DNA of 64,000 nucleotides from Flavobacteriaceae bacterium CG2_30_31_66 (GTDB taxonomy: Bacteria > Bacteroidota > Bacteroidia > Flavobacteriales > Flavobacteriaceae), in the NCBI GenBank assembly GCA_001873065.1, contig MNYM01000005.1:26805-90804 (forward strand), in the 5' to 3' direction. Of the stretch, positions 48,489-58,896 are shown piece by piece. The first letter of the stretch is position 1. The number at the start of each line of letters is the position of its first letter. A program made the position numbers and the translations under genes. The notes beneath the pieces are model-generated. The model searched no databases, was not told the DNA's origin, and worked only from the letters and a program-made list of their open reading frames with translations.

Positions 48489-50027
48489 ATGAACCCAATT
48501 GCCAACAAAGAATTTAGCTTATTAGGTCATAAACCTGCATTATTTGTATTGTTTTTTACTGAAATGTGGGAACGTTTTTCATACTATGGAATGCGTGCCA
48601 TTTTTGTCCTTTTTTTGACAGCTTCTTTTTCTGACGGTGGCTGGGAATGGACTAGAGAACGTGCATTAGGACTTTTGGGAATCTACACAAGTTCGGTTTA
48701 TTTAACACCTTTAATTGGTGGAATTATTGCTGATAAATTGTTAGGTTATCAAAAAGCAGTGGCTTTGGGTGCTTTGATTATGACACTTGGGCATGCTTGT
48801 ATGGCATTCGAAAGTGAAGTGACTTTATACTTAGGAATTGGTTTTTTGATTATTGGAAATGGTTTATTTAAGCCCAATGTTACTTCAATTGTAAGTGGTT
48901 TGTATGACACATATCCTGAACGAAAAGATGGTGCATATACTATTTTTTATATGGGCGTAAATGCGGGTGGATTTTTGGGCGTATTACTTTGTGGATTTTT
49001 AGCCAATAATTTGAATTATTCTTGGGGATTTGGACTCGCAGGTATTTTTATGTTTTTAGGTACTCTTCAGTTTTGGTTTGGTAAAGATATTTTTGAAAAT
49101 GTTGGCACTACTCCATCAAAAAAAGAAATTATTATTGAGGATAATGCAACTTCAGAAGCCCTTGAAAATTCAAATAAAATTCAAAAAGACAGGTATATTG
49201 TTGTTGGATTATTGGCTTTTTTTACGGTTTTCTTTTGGTGGGCTTTTGAGCAAGCTAGTGGTTCTATGAACATTTTTGCAAGAGATTATACGCAAAGAGC
49301 CTTGACAGGAAATTCAGCAATCATTTTTAAAATTGTAGATATCTTAGTTTCTACAGTGCCTTTGATTATTATTTCGTGGGTTTTGATAAAATTATTTAAA
49401 CAAACCATCTCCAAAATTACCCTGTCAAATATTATTTTGGGAATCAGTTTTGTAAGTATTTGGGGAATTGTTTTTTGGAAATTAAGTGTCATTATTCCTC
49501 AAGAAAATGCTGAAATAGAAGCCTCCTGGTTTTTGATTTTAAATTCACTTTTTATCATTTTTTTAGCGCCTTTATTTTCAAAATGGTGGGAAAGCAAATT
49601 CAATCCTTCGGCTGCAGTAAAATTTGGAATCGGAATGATTTTGCTCGGTATCGGATTTGCAGCTTTGGCTTATGGCTCAAGTGGCATTCCACAAGGTGCA
49701 AAAACAGCATCAGTTAGTTTGGTTTGGTTGTTTTTGGCTTATTTATTTCATACAATGGGAGAATTGTGTGTATCACCTGTTGGCTTGTCTTATGTTTCAA
49801 AATTAGTGCCCGCCAAAAAAATTGGTATGATGTTTGGAATTTGGTATTTGGTAAATGCTTTGGGAAATTATTTAGCAGCAAAAACAGGAAGTTATATTGA
49901 TCCAATTGTCGAACAATATTCCATGTCTTTTTTCTTTTTAATTTTTACTTTTATACCAATGGTTGTGGGACTTATTTTTTTAGTTTTGCATCCGATTATT
50001 AAAAAATTAATGCACGGAATTAGATAA
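48489..50027 (+). CDS. Proton-dependent oligopeptide transporter (POT/PTR2 MFS), copy 2
   Basis: 'TEMWERFSYYGMRAIFVLFL', 'FYMGVNAGGFLG', 'GELCVSPVGLSYVSKLVP'. Confidence 0.96.
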   Translation: MNPIANKEFSLLGHKPALFVLFFTEMWERFSYYGMRAIFVLFLTASFSDGGWEWTRERALGLLGIYTSSVYLTPLIGGIIADKLLGYQKAVALGALIMTLGHACMAFESEVTLYLGIGFLIIGNGLFKPNVTSIVSGLYDTYPERKDGAYTIFYMGVNAGGFLGVLLCGFLANNLNYSWGFGLAGIFMFLGTLQFWFGKDIFENVGTTPSKKEIIIEDNATSEALENSNKIQKDRYIVVGLLAFFTVFFWWAFEQASGSMNIFARDYTQRALTGNSAIIFKIVDILVSTVPLIIISWVLIKLFKQTISKITLSNIILGISFVSIWGIVFWKLSVIIPQENAEIEASWFLILNSLFIIFLAPLFSKWWESKFNPSAAVKFGIGMILLGIGFAALAYGSSGIPQGAKTASVSLVWLFLAYLFHTMGELCVSPVGLSYVSKLVPAKKIGMMFGIWYLVNALGNYLAAKTGSYIDPIVEQYSMSFFFLIFTFIPMVVGLIFLVLHPIIKKLMHGIR

Positions 50028-50076
50028 AATTTGTTTTAATTTGTAAAATTGTTTTAAAATTTTCGACCGATAAATC

Positions 50077-50601
50077 ATGAAAAAAATCAATTTAATTTTA
50101 GCAACACTACTACTAAGTTTCACAGGAATATCTCAAGAAAAAGTAAATTGGCTATCGTTTGAAAAAGCCATTGAACTAAATAAAACCAATCCGAAACCAA
50201 TTTTAATAGATGTTTACGCAGATTGGTGTGGTTACTGTAAAAAAATGGACAATGAAACCTATGCAAATAATACAATTGCAAAATATATCAATGAACATTT
50301 TTATGCTATAAAGCTTGATGGTGAAGGAAAAGAGGATATTCAATATAAAGGAAAAACTTTCCAACATAGAAAAGAAGGACGGACGGAATTTCATGAACTT
50401 GCTTTGGCATTTCTGGATGGTCAATTATCGTATCCAACGACACTTTTTTTAACAAAAAACGAAGAACTCCTTCAAAAAATTCCTGGCTATTTATCCAAAG
50501 AACGATTTGAAAAAATACTTGCCTTTTTCAATACAGAAGCATATCACAATAGCACTTGGGTAGATTTTGAGAAAAATTTTAAAAGTACTTTAAATCCTTA
50601 A
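50077..50601 (+). CDS. Secreted thioredoxin-family protein
   Basis: Signal peptide; 'PILIDVYADWCGYCKKMDNETY' CGYC active site. Confidence 0.93.
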   Translation: MKKINLILATLLLSFTGISQEKVNWLSFEKAIELNKTNPKPILIDVYADWCGYCKKMDNETYANNTIAKYINEHFYAIKLDGEGKEDIQYKGKTFQHRKEGRTEFHELALAFLDGQLSYPTTLFLTKNEELLQKIPGYLSKERFEKILAFFNTEAYHNSTWVDFEKNFKSTLNP

Positions 50602-52613
50602 TCACTTTTTATAAAAGCACCTTTTTGACTTGTATTATGAAAAGGTATTTTTAATTTTTGAGCGGTTTTTTCCCAACGTGTTGCATACGACTTGTAGTTG
50701 CTACCATCCACAATTATTTGAGTTGGCTGCAAGGTTCGTATCATTCTTTCAAGATTTATTTTTGGTGAATTGTGCAGAACAACAATTGGTTTTTTAAGAT
50801 TTTTTAGCTGATAAATTCCCAAAGTATCAATAATTAAAATTGGGTTGTTTTGATAAAAATAGATGTTTGAATTCAATTTTGTAAACGATTCTTGCACATT
50901 TTCAGCAATTTTATAAGAATCCGTAATCGAATTCATGCTCTGTATGCTATCAAGGTTGTGAACAAATTCGACCTTGTTTTTATCTCTAAAACCAAAAACA
51001 GTTTGCCTTGTTTTATGAAAAACAATCCATTCATTTTTTTTGTTTTTTTGGACTTTTTCAAGCAGAAAAAGACTTTGAAAAACAATACAACTAACCAAAA
51101 AATACGTTACTTTTTTAGTATTCAAATCCGCAAAGAAACGAATCCCAAAAAATATCATTCCATAACTTGCCAACATCAACCAGAGAGACAAGGAAATATC
51201 TTCGAATAAAAAGGCCTCTTGATTGGAAATCCAATTGATAAATGTATTCATTGTTGAAATAATAAATCCGTAAATAGTAGCCATAATTGGTGGCAAAACT
51301 TGAAAAACCGATAAAAAAATAACCACAATTCCTGTTACTAAAATAATTTCTAAAAAGGGAATAATGACAATATTAGAAAGAAAAAATAAACCAGGAAATT
51401 GATGAAAATAGTACAAACTCAAAGGCAAAACTCCTATTTGAGCTGCCATTGAAACAGTGGTTAATTGCCAAAAAAAGTCGAGAATTCTTGACTTTACTTT
51501 TATAAGAGAATACAATTTTGGTTGAATTGTAATAATTCCTAAGACCGCTAAATAACTCAATTGAAAACCAACATCAAACAGAAAAAATGGGTTGAAAATT
51601 AAAAGCAAAAACATCGATGAAAAAAGTGAAAAAAGGATGATTCTTTTGCTTCCAAATTGTTGACCAATTGCTAAAAACGAGAACATGGTTACTGCTCTCA
51701 CTACAGAAGCTGACAATCCAGCAACAAAAGCAAACATCCAGAGAATCAGGATAATGATAATTGTTTTTATTGTTTTTCCGTATTTAAAATGCTCCAAAGG
51801 TTTGAAAATATTCAATAACAAAATTAAAATAATTCCCACATGCAATCCAGAAACTGCTAAAATATGAATGGCTCCTGCTCGTGAATAATCATTCAAAAGT
51901 TGTTTTGATAAATCTTGTCTTTGACCCAACAAAAGCGCCGTTATTACTGCCAATTCGTCCCTTTCAAAATGATATTTCTCCATGGAAACTTGCACCAAAT
52001 CTCGAAATTGTTCAGACCAACCTTTAATGGTTCTTGTTCCTAGACCCAAACTTTTGAACTCACTTTTGTCAAGAAAAATTTGCTGACGAATTCCTTGTTT
52101 TTCTAAATATTTTTGAAAATTAAATTGGTGCGGATTTAATGGCGCATTTACTTCCAAAAAAGTAGGTTTTGAAATCAATAATTCATTAATCTTTAATTGA
52201 TTAAGCAAACTATCCTTAGTAAGATTTAACAGAACTGTTCCTCGTGTTTTTTGGTTATCAATTTGTATAACATCCACTTGATACTTATCATGAGAAGCAC
52301 TGGATTTTAATACTTTATCAACTTTTAAAACAACACTTAAATTGTCTGTAAAAAAACGCTCGTAATAATTGGAATAATTGGCGTCTTCCTGAATAAAAAC
52401 AGTCGAAATTCCAATAAAAAAAAAGTATCCAAAAGTTAAAAAAGTAACTGATTTTCGAAAATTTATAAATAAAATAATCCCTAAAAATAACAAGTGAATG
52501 ATTGCTAAAACCTTAAAATCAAACTGCCAAATTCGAAAATAGTATTGAACACAAATTCCTAAAATTAGAAATAATGTAAAGTGGAATGGTAAAAAATACA
52601 GTAACTTTCTCAT
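50598..52613 (-). CDS. comEC: ComEC/Rec2 family competence protein
   Basis: 'LLLGQRQDLSKQLLNDYSRAGAIHILAVSGLHVGIILILL', 'GLSASVVRAVTMFSFLAIG', 'FDVGFQLSYLAVLGII'. Confidence 0.93.
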   Translation of the reverse strand: MRKLLYFLPFHFTLFLILGICVQYYFRIWQFDFKVLAIIHLLFLGIILFINFRKSVTFLTFGYFFFIGISTVFIQEDANYSNYYERFFTDNLSVVLKVDKVLKSSASHDKYQVDVIQIDNQKTRGTVLLNLTKDSLLNQLKINELLISKPTFLEVNAPLNPHQFNFQKYLEKQGIRQQIFLDKSEFKSLGLGTRTIKGWSEQFRDLVQVSMEKYHFERDELAVITALLLGQRQDLSKQLLNDYSRAGAIHILAVSGLHVGIILILLLNIFKPLEHFKYGKTIKTIIIILILWMFAFVAGLSASVVRAVTMFSFLAIGQQFGSKRIILFSLFSSMFLLLIFNPFFLFDVGFQLSYLAVLGIITIQPKLYSLIKVKSRILDFFWQLTTVSMAAQIGVLPLSLYYFHQFPGLFFLSNIVIIPFLEIILVTGIVVIFLSVFQVLPPIMATIYGFIISTMNTFINWISNQEAFLFEDISLSLWLMLASYGMIFFGIRFFADLNTKKVTYFLVSCIVFQSLFLLEKVQKNKKNEWIVFHKTRQTVFGFRDKNKVEFVHNLDSIQSMNSITDSYKIAENVQESFTKLNSNIYFYQNNPILIIDTLGIYQLKNLKKPIVVLHNSPKINLERMIRTLQPTQIIVDGSNYKSYATRWEKTAQKLKIPFHNTSQKGAFIKSD

Positions 52614-52649
52614 AGTGAGTGAAAGTTACTAAATTTATTAATTGAAAAA

Positions 52650-53129
52650 CTAAAAAAAAGTAACTGCTTTTGCAAAAGTATTTTTCCAGTTATTCTCATA
52701 CATCGAAGAAATAATTACACCTCTCGTGGTTGTTGAATGAATAAACTGAACTTCACCGTTTTTAACACTGGTAATTAATCCAACATGATCAATAACTTTT
52801 TTTCGATTTCTGGTGACAAAAAAGACCAAGTCTCCTTTTTTGGCATTTTTTAAAGCGACCTCTTTTCCTGCCACAGCAATGTCTCTTGAAGATCTTGGAA
52901 TGATAATATTTTGTTCTTTAAAAGCTGTAGTAACCAATCCTGAACAATCCATTCCTTTATCAGATGTTCCTCCATACCTATATTTTGTTCCCAAATAATT
53001 CAGGGCATTGTCAACGACATTTTTGGGTTTGATGATAGATTTGCTGTTTGAAGAAAATGCCTCTTTCGTAGAAGTACATGCTCCCAGAAAAAGAGAGACT
53101 ACTAATAATAAAAAAAAGATTTTGTTCAT
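52650..53129 (-). CDS. C40 (NlpC/P60) peptidase lipoprotein
   Basis: 'LGACTS' lipobox; 'YRYGGTSDKGMDCSGLVTTAF', 'KKVIDHVGLITSVKNGEVQFIHSTT'. Confidence 0.94.
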   Translation of the reverse strand: MNKIFFLLLVVSLFLGACTSTKEAFSSNSKSIIKPKNVVDNALNYLGTKYRYGGTSDKGMDCSGLVTTAFKEQNIIIPRSSRDIAVAGKEVALKNAKKGDLVFFVTRNRKKVIDHVGLITSVKNGEVQFIHSTTTRGVIISSMYENNWKNTFAKAVTFF

Positions 53130-53133
53130 TTTG

Positions 53134-54246
53134 TTATTTTTTTAACTCGCTTACAATCATTTGCGCTACTTTTTTTGAAGCTCCTTTTCCACCTAATTTT
53201 TTTTCTAAATCGTAATATTGCAAAAATAGTTTTTCTCTTTGGTTTTTTGCCAAAATTTTTGAAAGTTCTTTTTGAAGGTTCTTTTTATTGAAATCATTTT
53301 GAATTAGTTCTTTAACAACTTCTTGGTCCATGATGAGATTTACCAAAGAAATATACTTCAATGTAATGATTCTTTTTGCTATTTGATAGGAGATATTTCC
53401 GCCTTTATAACACACTAGTTGTGGCACTTTGAACAACGCAGTTTCTAAAGTTGCGGTTCCTGAAGCTACCAAAGCTGCATAAGAAACGCTCAATAAATCA
53501 TAGGTTTTATTGTTGATAAACACCACTTTTTTATTGCCAATAATTTGATTGTAAAACTCGATTTCCTGACTTGGTGCACCTGCAATCACAAATTGATAGT
53601 CTTTATAATCATCAATAATTGAGAGCATTACTGATAACATTTTGGTGATTTCTTGCTTTCTACTTCCTGGTAAAATCGCAATAATTGGTAAAGTTGACAA
53701 GTGATTTTCTTCCCGAAATTGTTGCAAACTAACTTGAGTTCTATTAGCAATTGCGTCAATCAAAGGATGGCCAACAAACGTCACTTGATAATCAAATTTT
53801 TGATAAAAGGCTTCTTCAAAAGGCAAAATAACGAACATGTGATCAATATCTCTTTTAATGTCTTTGACTCTGCCAGCTCTACTTGCCCATACTTGCGGAG
53901 AAATATAATAATTAGTTCGAAAACCTTGCTGTTTTGCCCATTTCGCAATTCGCAAATTAAATCCTGAATTGTCAATAAAAATGACTACATCAGGCTTAAA
54001 TTTAAAGATATCTTCTTTGCATAACTTGATGAATTTCAACACTTTAACCAAGTTTTTTACGACTTCAAAGAAGCCCATGAAAGCCCTTTCTTTGTAATGA
54101 CTGACTAAAGTGCCTCCAACATTTTGCATTAAATCACCACCCCAAAAACGAATATCTGCACTTTTATCTTCCTCTAAAAGTGCTTTCATCAAGTTTGAAC
54201 CATGCAAATCTCCGGAAGCCTCGCCTGCAATTATATAATATTTCAT
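53134..54246 (-). CDS. lpxB: Lipid-A-disaccharide synthase
   Basis: 'YYIIAGEASGDLHGSNLM', 'IDNSGFNLRIAKWAK', 'YYISPQVWASRAGRVKDIKRDIDHMFVILPFE', 'LPGSRKQEI'. Confidence 0.97.
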   Translation of the reverse strand: MKYYIIAGEASGDLHGSNLMKALLEEDKSADIRFWGGDLMQNVGGTLVSHYKERAFMGFFEVVKNLVKVLKFIKLCKEDIFKFKPDVVIFIDNSGFNLRIAKWAKQQGFRTNYYISPQVWASRAGRVKDIKRDIDHMFVILPFEEAFYQKFDYQVTFVGHPLIDAIANRTQVSLQQFREENHLSTLPIIAILPGSRKQEITKMLSVMLSIIDDYKDYQFVIAGAPSQEIEFYNQIIGNKKVVFINNKTYDLLSVSYAALVASGTATLETALFKVPQLVCYKGGNISYQIAKRIITLKYISLVNLIMDQEVVKELIQNDFNKKNLQKELSKILAKNQREKLFLQYYDLEKKLGGKGASKKVAQMIVSELKK

Positions 54247-54534
54247 TTAAAAAAACTTTAAAAATAAGGTTGTTAAAGCCGTTAAAATTGTCGCCAACAA
54301 AACCCCTTTTGCTCTGAGATCTTGGTTCTTTTTAAGAAAGATAAAAAACACAAATAAGTTGGGAATTGCTGCAATTGACAATACTTTTCCGTACAATTTT
54401 CCGTCGGCTATGAGTCGTAATGTTTCATCAAAAGAATATCTAGAAAAATATTCTATATAAATAAATATTCCTCCAAAAGTGGCGAAAATTGCTACCAAAA
54501 AGCCAATCAATATGTCTTTTTTTACAACTCCCAA
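54247..54534 (-). CDS. Conserved membrane protein, about 95 aa
   Basis: Three TM stretches; tightly coupled between surE and lpxB (overlaps surE start region by 13 bp). Confidence 0.65.
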   Translation of the reverse strand: MGVVKKDILIGFLVAIFATFGGIFIYIEYFSRYSFDETLRLIADGKLYGKVLSIAAIPNLFVFFIFLKKNQDLRAKGVLLATILTALTTLFLKFF

Positions 54535-55292
54535 GAATTCAGTTTTTGAATCATGTGATGTGCTGTCAAATCAAACTGAACAGGAACCACTGAAATATAG
54601 TTATTTTCTAACGCAAAAATATCAGTATCTTGCCCTTTATCTTTATTGATAAATTCGCCTGAAAGCCAATAGTATTCTTTTCCAAACGGGCTTTTCCTTT
54701 TGTCGAAAGTTTCTTTCCAAAAACCGTTGGCTTGCCTACAAATTTTCACACCTTTCAGTTCTTCTTTTTTTATATTTGGAATGTTTACGTTCAAAACAAT
54801 TCCTTCAGGCAACCCATTTAAAAGGGTATTTAAAGTGATGTTTTTGATAAAATCTTCCGCAGGTTTAAAATCAGCATGCCATTTAAAATCCAATAATGAA
54901 AATCCGATAGCAGGAATTCCTTCAATTCCGGCTTCAATTGCTGCACTCATAGTACCAGAATAAATGACATTTATTGAAGAATTTGATCCATGATTGATGC
55001 CAGAAACACACAAATCTGGCTTTCTGTTTAGAATTTCACTCACAGCCATTTTCACACAATCAGCAGGTGTGCCTGAGCAAGTATATTCTAATTGAGGCCC
55101 TTCATCAATAGTTATTGGATTACAAGTCAATACATTATCAACAGTAATAGCATGACCCATGCCACTTTGAGGACTGTCTGGAGCTACTACTACAACTTCA
55201 CCAATAGTGTTCATGATGTTGATCAATGCTCTAATTCCAGGTGCGGTAATTCCATCATCATTGGTGACTAAAATTAAAGGTCTTTCTTGCAT
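54522..55292 (-). CDS. surE: 5'/3'-nucleotidase SurE
   Basis: 'PLILVTNDDGITAPGIRALINIM', 'VVAPDSPQSGMGHAITV', 'CSGTPADCVKMAVSEIL', 'SGINHGSN'. Confidence 0.97.
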   Translation of the reverse strand: MQERPLILVTNDDGITAPGIRALINIMNTIGEVVVVAPDSPQSGMGHAITVDNVLTCNPITIDEGPQLEYTCSGTPADCVKMAVSEILNRKPDLCVSGINHGSNSSINVIYSGTMSAAIEAGIEGIPAIGFSLLDFKWHADFKPAEDFIKNITLNTLLNGLPEGIVLNVNIPNIKKEELKGVKICRQANGFWKETFDKRKSPFGKEYYWLSGEFINKDKGQDTDIFALENNYISVVPVQFDLTAHHMIQKLNSWEL

Positions 55293-55309
55293 AATTACTC
55301 TTTTAAATG

Positions 55310-55317
55310 CAAATGTA
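55310..55317 (-). promoter_or_regulatory. Bacteroidota -7 box (TACATTTG, minus) upstream of surE
   Basis: Plus-strand CAAATGTA 18 bp before surE ATG. Confidence 0.45.
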
Positions 55318-55500
55318 AATTATTTTAAATGAATTTCTTTTTAACATTTTCTAAAGAGTAAAACTATCTAAAAATCTGTAACATTGTCGCTTTAATTTAA
55401 AGATAAGTAATAAAAAAAACTAAAAAATAACAACCAAAAATTTTATTGAAAAAGTACCTTAAAAAAACTTAAAATTAAAAAAATGGCACTATTTTAGTGA

Positions 55501-57675
55501 TTGATAAGAACAAAATATAAAAATATGATTGATAGTAGATTTATGAATACGAAATTTAAATTCAGTTTTGCCATATTTGCATTGGTGTTTTTGGTAAATA
55601 CATCAAGTTTTTTTGCAAATGAAGACAAAGAAAGTGCGGATCCTGAGAAAGATAAAGTGTTGATTTATGTACTAAAAAATATTTTGACAAGAGGTCATTA
55701 TATCACTAAAGAAATCAATGATCAATTTTCGGAGCATGTTTTTAATCACTTTATTGAAAGTTTAGACCCAAGCAAACGCTATTTTACACAAGAAGATATC
55801 AAAGATTTTTCAAAATTTAAATATCAAATAGACAATCAATTATTGAAAGATGATTTGAGTTTTTACAATTTGGTTTATGGTTGTTTTTTAGAACGAATCA
55901 AGAAAGCAAAAACGTTTTATAGTGGTATTTTGTCAAAACCTTTCAATTACAGCAAAGAGGAAACAATCAACTTAGATTACGAAAAAGTGCCTTTTGCAAA
56001 AAATAATATTGAACTATTCGATTATTGGAGAAAGCAACTAAAATTGCAAACTTTGGATAAAATTCAGCAAGAAACGGTCATTGAAAAAGACAAAATAAAC
56101 AAAGATAAAAACTATAAAGTCAAACCTTTTTCAGTTATCGAGAAAGAAGTCAGGTCAGAAGTGCTAAAAAGCATGGAAGAATTGTATATGAGAATTGATG
56201 AATTGGAACATGAAGATTGGTTTTCTTCTTATTTAAACGCTATTGTTAGCGGTTTTGATCCACACACAACCTACATGCAACCTGCTGTTAAAGAAGTTTT
56301 CGACCAAAATATTTCAGGAAAATTAGAAGGAATTGGAGCACGTTTGCAAAAAAAAGGTATTTACACACAAATTTTTGAATTGGTCTCTGGAGGACCTGCT
56401 TGGAAACAAGGAGATTTGGAAGAAGGTGATATTATTTTGAAAGTTGCCCAAGGAAATAAAGAACCTCTAGATATTGTAGGAATGCGTTTGGATGACGCCA
56501 TCAAATTCATCAAAGGTCCAAAAGGAACAGAAGTGAGATTGACAGTAAAGAAAAAAATTGATGGTTCAACCAAAGAAATTGCGATTATTAGAGATATTGT
56601 TGAATTGGGTGAAACGTATGTAAAATCGAGTATTGTAATGAAAAACAACAAGAAATATGCAATCATCGATTTACCAAGTTTTTACATTGATTTTTCCGAT
56701 GAAAACTACAGAGATTCAGCCAAAGACATGGAAAAAGAAATTGAACGACTAAAATTAGAGGGAGTTGAAGGAATGATTATTGATTTAAGAAATAATGGAG
56801 GAGGTTCATTGAAAACTGCGATTGAAATTTCAGGGTTATTTATTGATCATGGACCTATTGTTCAAGTAAAATACAGAGGAGAAAATCCTGTAATTAAAAG
56901 AGATACAGACCCAAAAATACAATGGGACAAATCATTAGTTGTATTGGTGAATGAGTTTTCAGCGTCAGCTTCAGAGATTTTTGCGGCAGCCATGCAAGAT
57001 TATAAAAGAGCTGTGATTCTTGGAGGAAATCAAACTTATGGAAAAGGAACTGTTCAAAATATTTTGCCAATCAATCAGTTTTATCCAAAATATGACAAAG
57101 ATTTAGGCTTTTTAAAGATGACTATCCAAAAGTTTTACAGAATTAATGGAGGGTCAACTCAAAAAGAAGGTGTTTATTCTGACATTGCCATGCCAACAAG
57201 ATTGAGTTATTTGAAAAACGGAGAAAGAGATTTGGATGGTGCTTTGGGTTGGGATAAAGTGGCACAAGCAGATTATAAACAAACCAATTCGTATACAAAT
57301 TTTGCAGATGTTGTCTATAACAGCAAAAAGCGAATTGCATCAGATGAAAAGTTTAAAAAAATCAATGAGTATGCAAAATGGTTGAAAGAAAGTCAAGCAA
57401 ATTCTTCTTATTCATTAAATTATCAAAAATTCATTAAAGACAACGAAAATAAAGAAAAAGAAGCCAAACAATTTTCATCTGTCTTTGAATACAAATCAGA
57501 CATTACATTTTTATCCCCAAAATATGAGGTTTCTTTAATAAAAGAGAACAAAGATTTGGCTTCAAAAAGAACAGCTTGGCATAAAAATCTGACAAAAGAC
57601 ATGTATGTTTCTGAAGCATTAAATGTATTGAGTGATTTGAAACTTAGTACAAAAGCGACAATTGTAAAAAAATAA
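55501..57675 (+). CDS. Carboxy-terminal processing/tail-specific protease (S41, PDZ)
   Basis: 'SGKLEGIGARLQKKGIYTQIFELVSGGPAWKQGDLEEGDIILKVAQ', 'MIIDLRNNGGGSLKTAIEISGLF', 'VLVNEFSASASEIFAAAMQDYKRAVILGGNQTYGKGTVQ'; start may be 55525 or 55543. Confidence 0.95.
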   Translation: MIRTKYKNMIDSRFMNTKFKFSFAIFALVFLVNTSSFFANEDKESADPEKDKVLIYVLKNILTRGHYITKEINDQFSEHVFNHFIESLDPSKRYFTQEDIKDFSKFKYQIDNQLLKDDLSFYNLVYGCFLERIKKAKTFYSGILSKPFNYSKEETINLDYEKVPFAKNNIELFDYWRKQLKLQTLDKIQQETVIEKDKINKDKNYKVKPFSVIEKEVRSEVLKSMEELYMRIDELEHEDWFSSYLNAIVSGFDPHTTYMQPAVKEVFDQNISGKLEGIGARLQKKGIYTQIFELVSGGPAWKQGDLEEGDIILKVAQGNKEPLDIVGMRLDDAIKFIKGPKGTEVRLTVKKKIDGSTKEIAIIRDIVELGETYVKSSIVMKNNKKYAIIDLPSFYIDFSDENYRDSAKDMEKEIERLKLEGVEGMIIDLRNNGGGSLKTAIEISGLFIDHGPIVQVKYRGENPVIKRDTDPKIQWDKSLVVLVNEFSASASEIFAAAMQDYKRAVILGGNQTYGKGTVQNILPINQFYPKYDKDLGFLKMTIQKFYRINGGSTQKEGVYSDIAMPTRLSYLKNGERDLDGALGWDKVAQADYKQTNSYTNFADVVYNSKKRIASDEKFKKINEYAKWLKESQANSSYSLNYQKFIKDNENKEKEAKQFSSVFEYKSDITFLSPKYEVSLIKENKDLASKRTAWHKNLTKDMYVSEALNVLSDLKLSTKATIVKK

Positions 57676-57696
57676 ATTTTAATTCTAAAAACCAAC

Positions 57697-57725
57697 ACCT
57701 GATGTCAAAAACATCAGGTTTTTTT
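57697..57725 (+). terminator. Intrinsic terminator after the tail-specific protease
   Basis: ACCTGATGT-CAAAA-ACATCAGGT-TTTTTT. Confidence 0.92.
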
Positions 57726-57736
57726 ATTCAATAATT

Positions 57737-58177
57737 ATGAGTTTTCAAGTAACCTTTTCTACAAAATGGGCTGATTTTGACCCAAATAAACACATGCGTC
57801 ACACAGCCTATAACGATTATGCTGCAGAAGTAAGAGTTCGATTTTTTAAAAAAAACAACTTTACGATGGACGATTTTAATAGATTGAATTTAGGTCCGAT
57901 TTTGTTTTCAGAAGAAACCTATTTCAAAAAAGAGATTTTAATGGGTGAAGATATTACCGTTAATCTCAAATTGGCTGGACTTTCAAAAAACAACGAACGT
58001 TGGAAATTTACGCATGAAGTTTTTAATGAAGCAGGAAAATTATCCGCAACTATTAAAGTTTATGGTGCTTGGATTGATTTAACGAAACGCAAACTCACAA
58101 TTCCGCCAATAGAGACCTCAAACTTATTTACAGATATCGAAAAATCAGTGGATTTTGAAGAGATTTTGGTGAAATAG
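57737..58177 (+). CDS. Acyl-CoA thioesterase (4HBT-like)
   Basis: 'KWADFDPNKHMRHTAYNDYAAEVRVRFF' hot-dog thioesterase motif. Confidence 0.9.
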   Translation: MSFQVTFSTKWADFDPNKHMRHTAYNDYAAEVRVRFFKKNNFTMDDFNRLNLGPILFSEETYFKKEILMGEDITVNLKLAGLSKNNERWKFTHEVFNEAGKLSATIKVYGAWIDLTKRKLTIPPIETSNLFTDIEKSVDFEEILVK

Positions 58178-58204
58178 CCGACTACGAATTAATACACGAC
58201 TTTA

Positions 58205-58239
58205 CAAAAAAAACCACCCCTTAAATAATTAAGAGGTGG
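58205..58239 (-). terminator. Terminator-like hairpin with minus-strand T-run (orphan)
   Basis: Minus strand CCACCTCTTAA-TTAT-TTAAGGGGTGG followed by TTTTTTTT. Confidence 0.6.
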
Positions 58240-58856
58240 AAAATTGCTATGAAAAAGACAGAATGTCTTCGTTTCAAATATTTAAAAAATTAGAATACCA
58301 CAACCTCTTTTTATCAATATTTTTTACTCTTTTTTAAATTAGAATCAGTATTGCTAATAGTAATTTACTTATGTTTTACTATTAAACAGCATTGAATTTG
58401 TTTATGTTTAGGTCAATTAAACCATTTCTAAGAGGTTTTTTTGAAGTAACCTAACCAATTTGTGGTATTTAAGATTTTAATGCAATATAATGCGTTAAAA
58501 CGCTTTTTTAAGTAATCGCAATAGAATCAAGGGTTTACAAGGATTTTGTTTTATAAAGTATTGTTTATTAGATGATTGTGTTTTTGCTGATTCCTGCTAA
58601 AAATCGCAAAAAAGGTCAATTTGTTGAAAACTTCAAGGTTTTTGTGAATAAGTATCACTTTATTTATAAAGGAATAAGTTGCAATTTTACAAAGTAAATA
58701 TATAGTGACAATGAAGGAAGCTATGAAACTTTAAAAATGTCATTGAGCAGGCTAACGAACAGTTAGAAAAAACAGAGCAATGCATTTCTATAAATTGTGA
58801 ATAAGCCATCCCCCTTTTTTTATAGTAGTTAAATACTAGCTCTCTATATTTACAGC

Positions 58857-58896
58857 ATAAAAAAAAGCCTTAAAATTGGACCTTTAAGACTTTTTA
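58857..58896. terminator. Bidirectional terminator-like hairpin (orphan)
   Basis: AAAAAGCCTTAAA-ATTGGACC-TTTAAGACTTTTT; on the minus strand ends in TTTTTTTT. Confidence 0.55.

Noticed and set aside
58725-58803. Transposase pseudogene
   Set aside because: The ~25-aa coding-like stretch is too short to assign to any transposase family; kept only as part of the intergenic anomaly.
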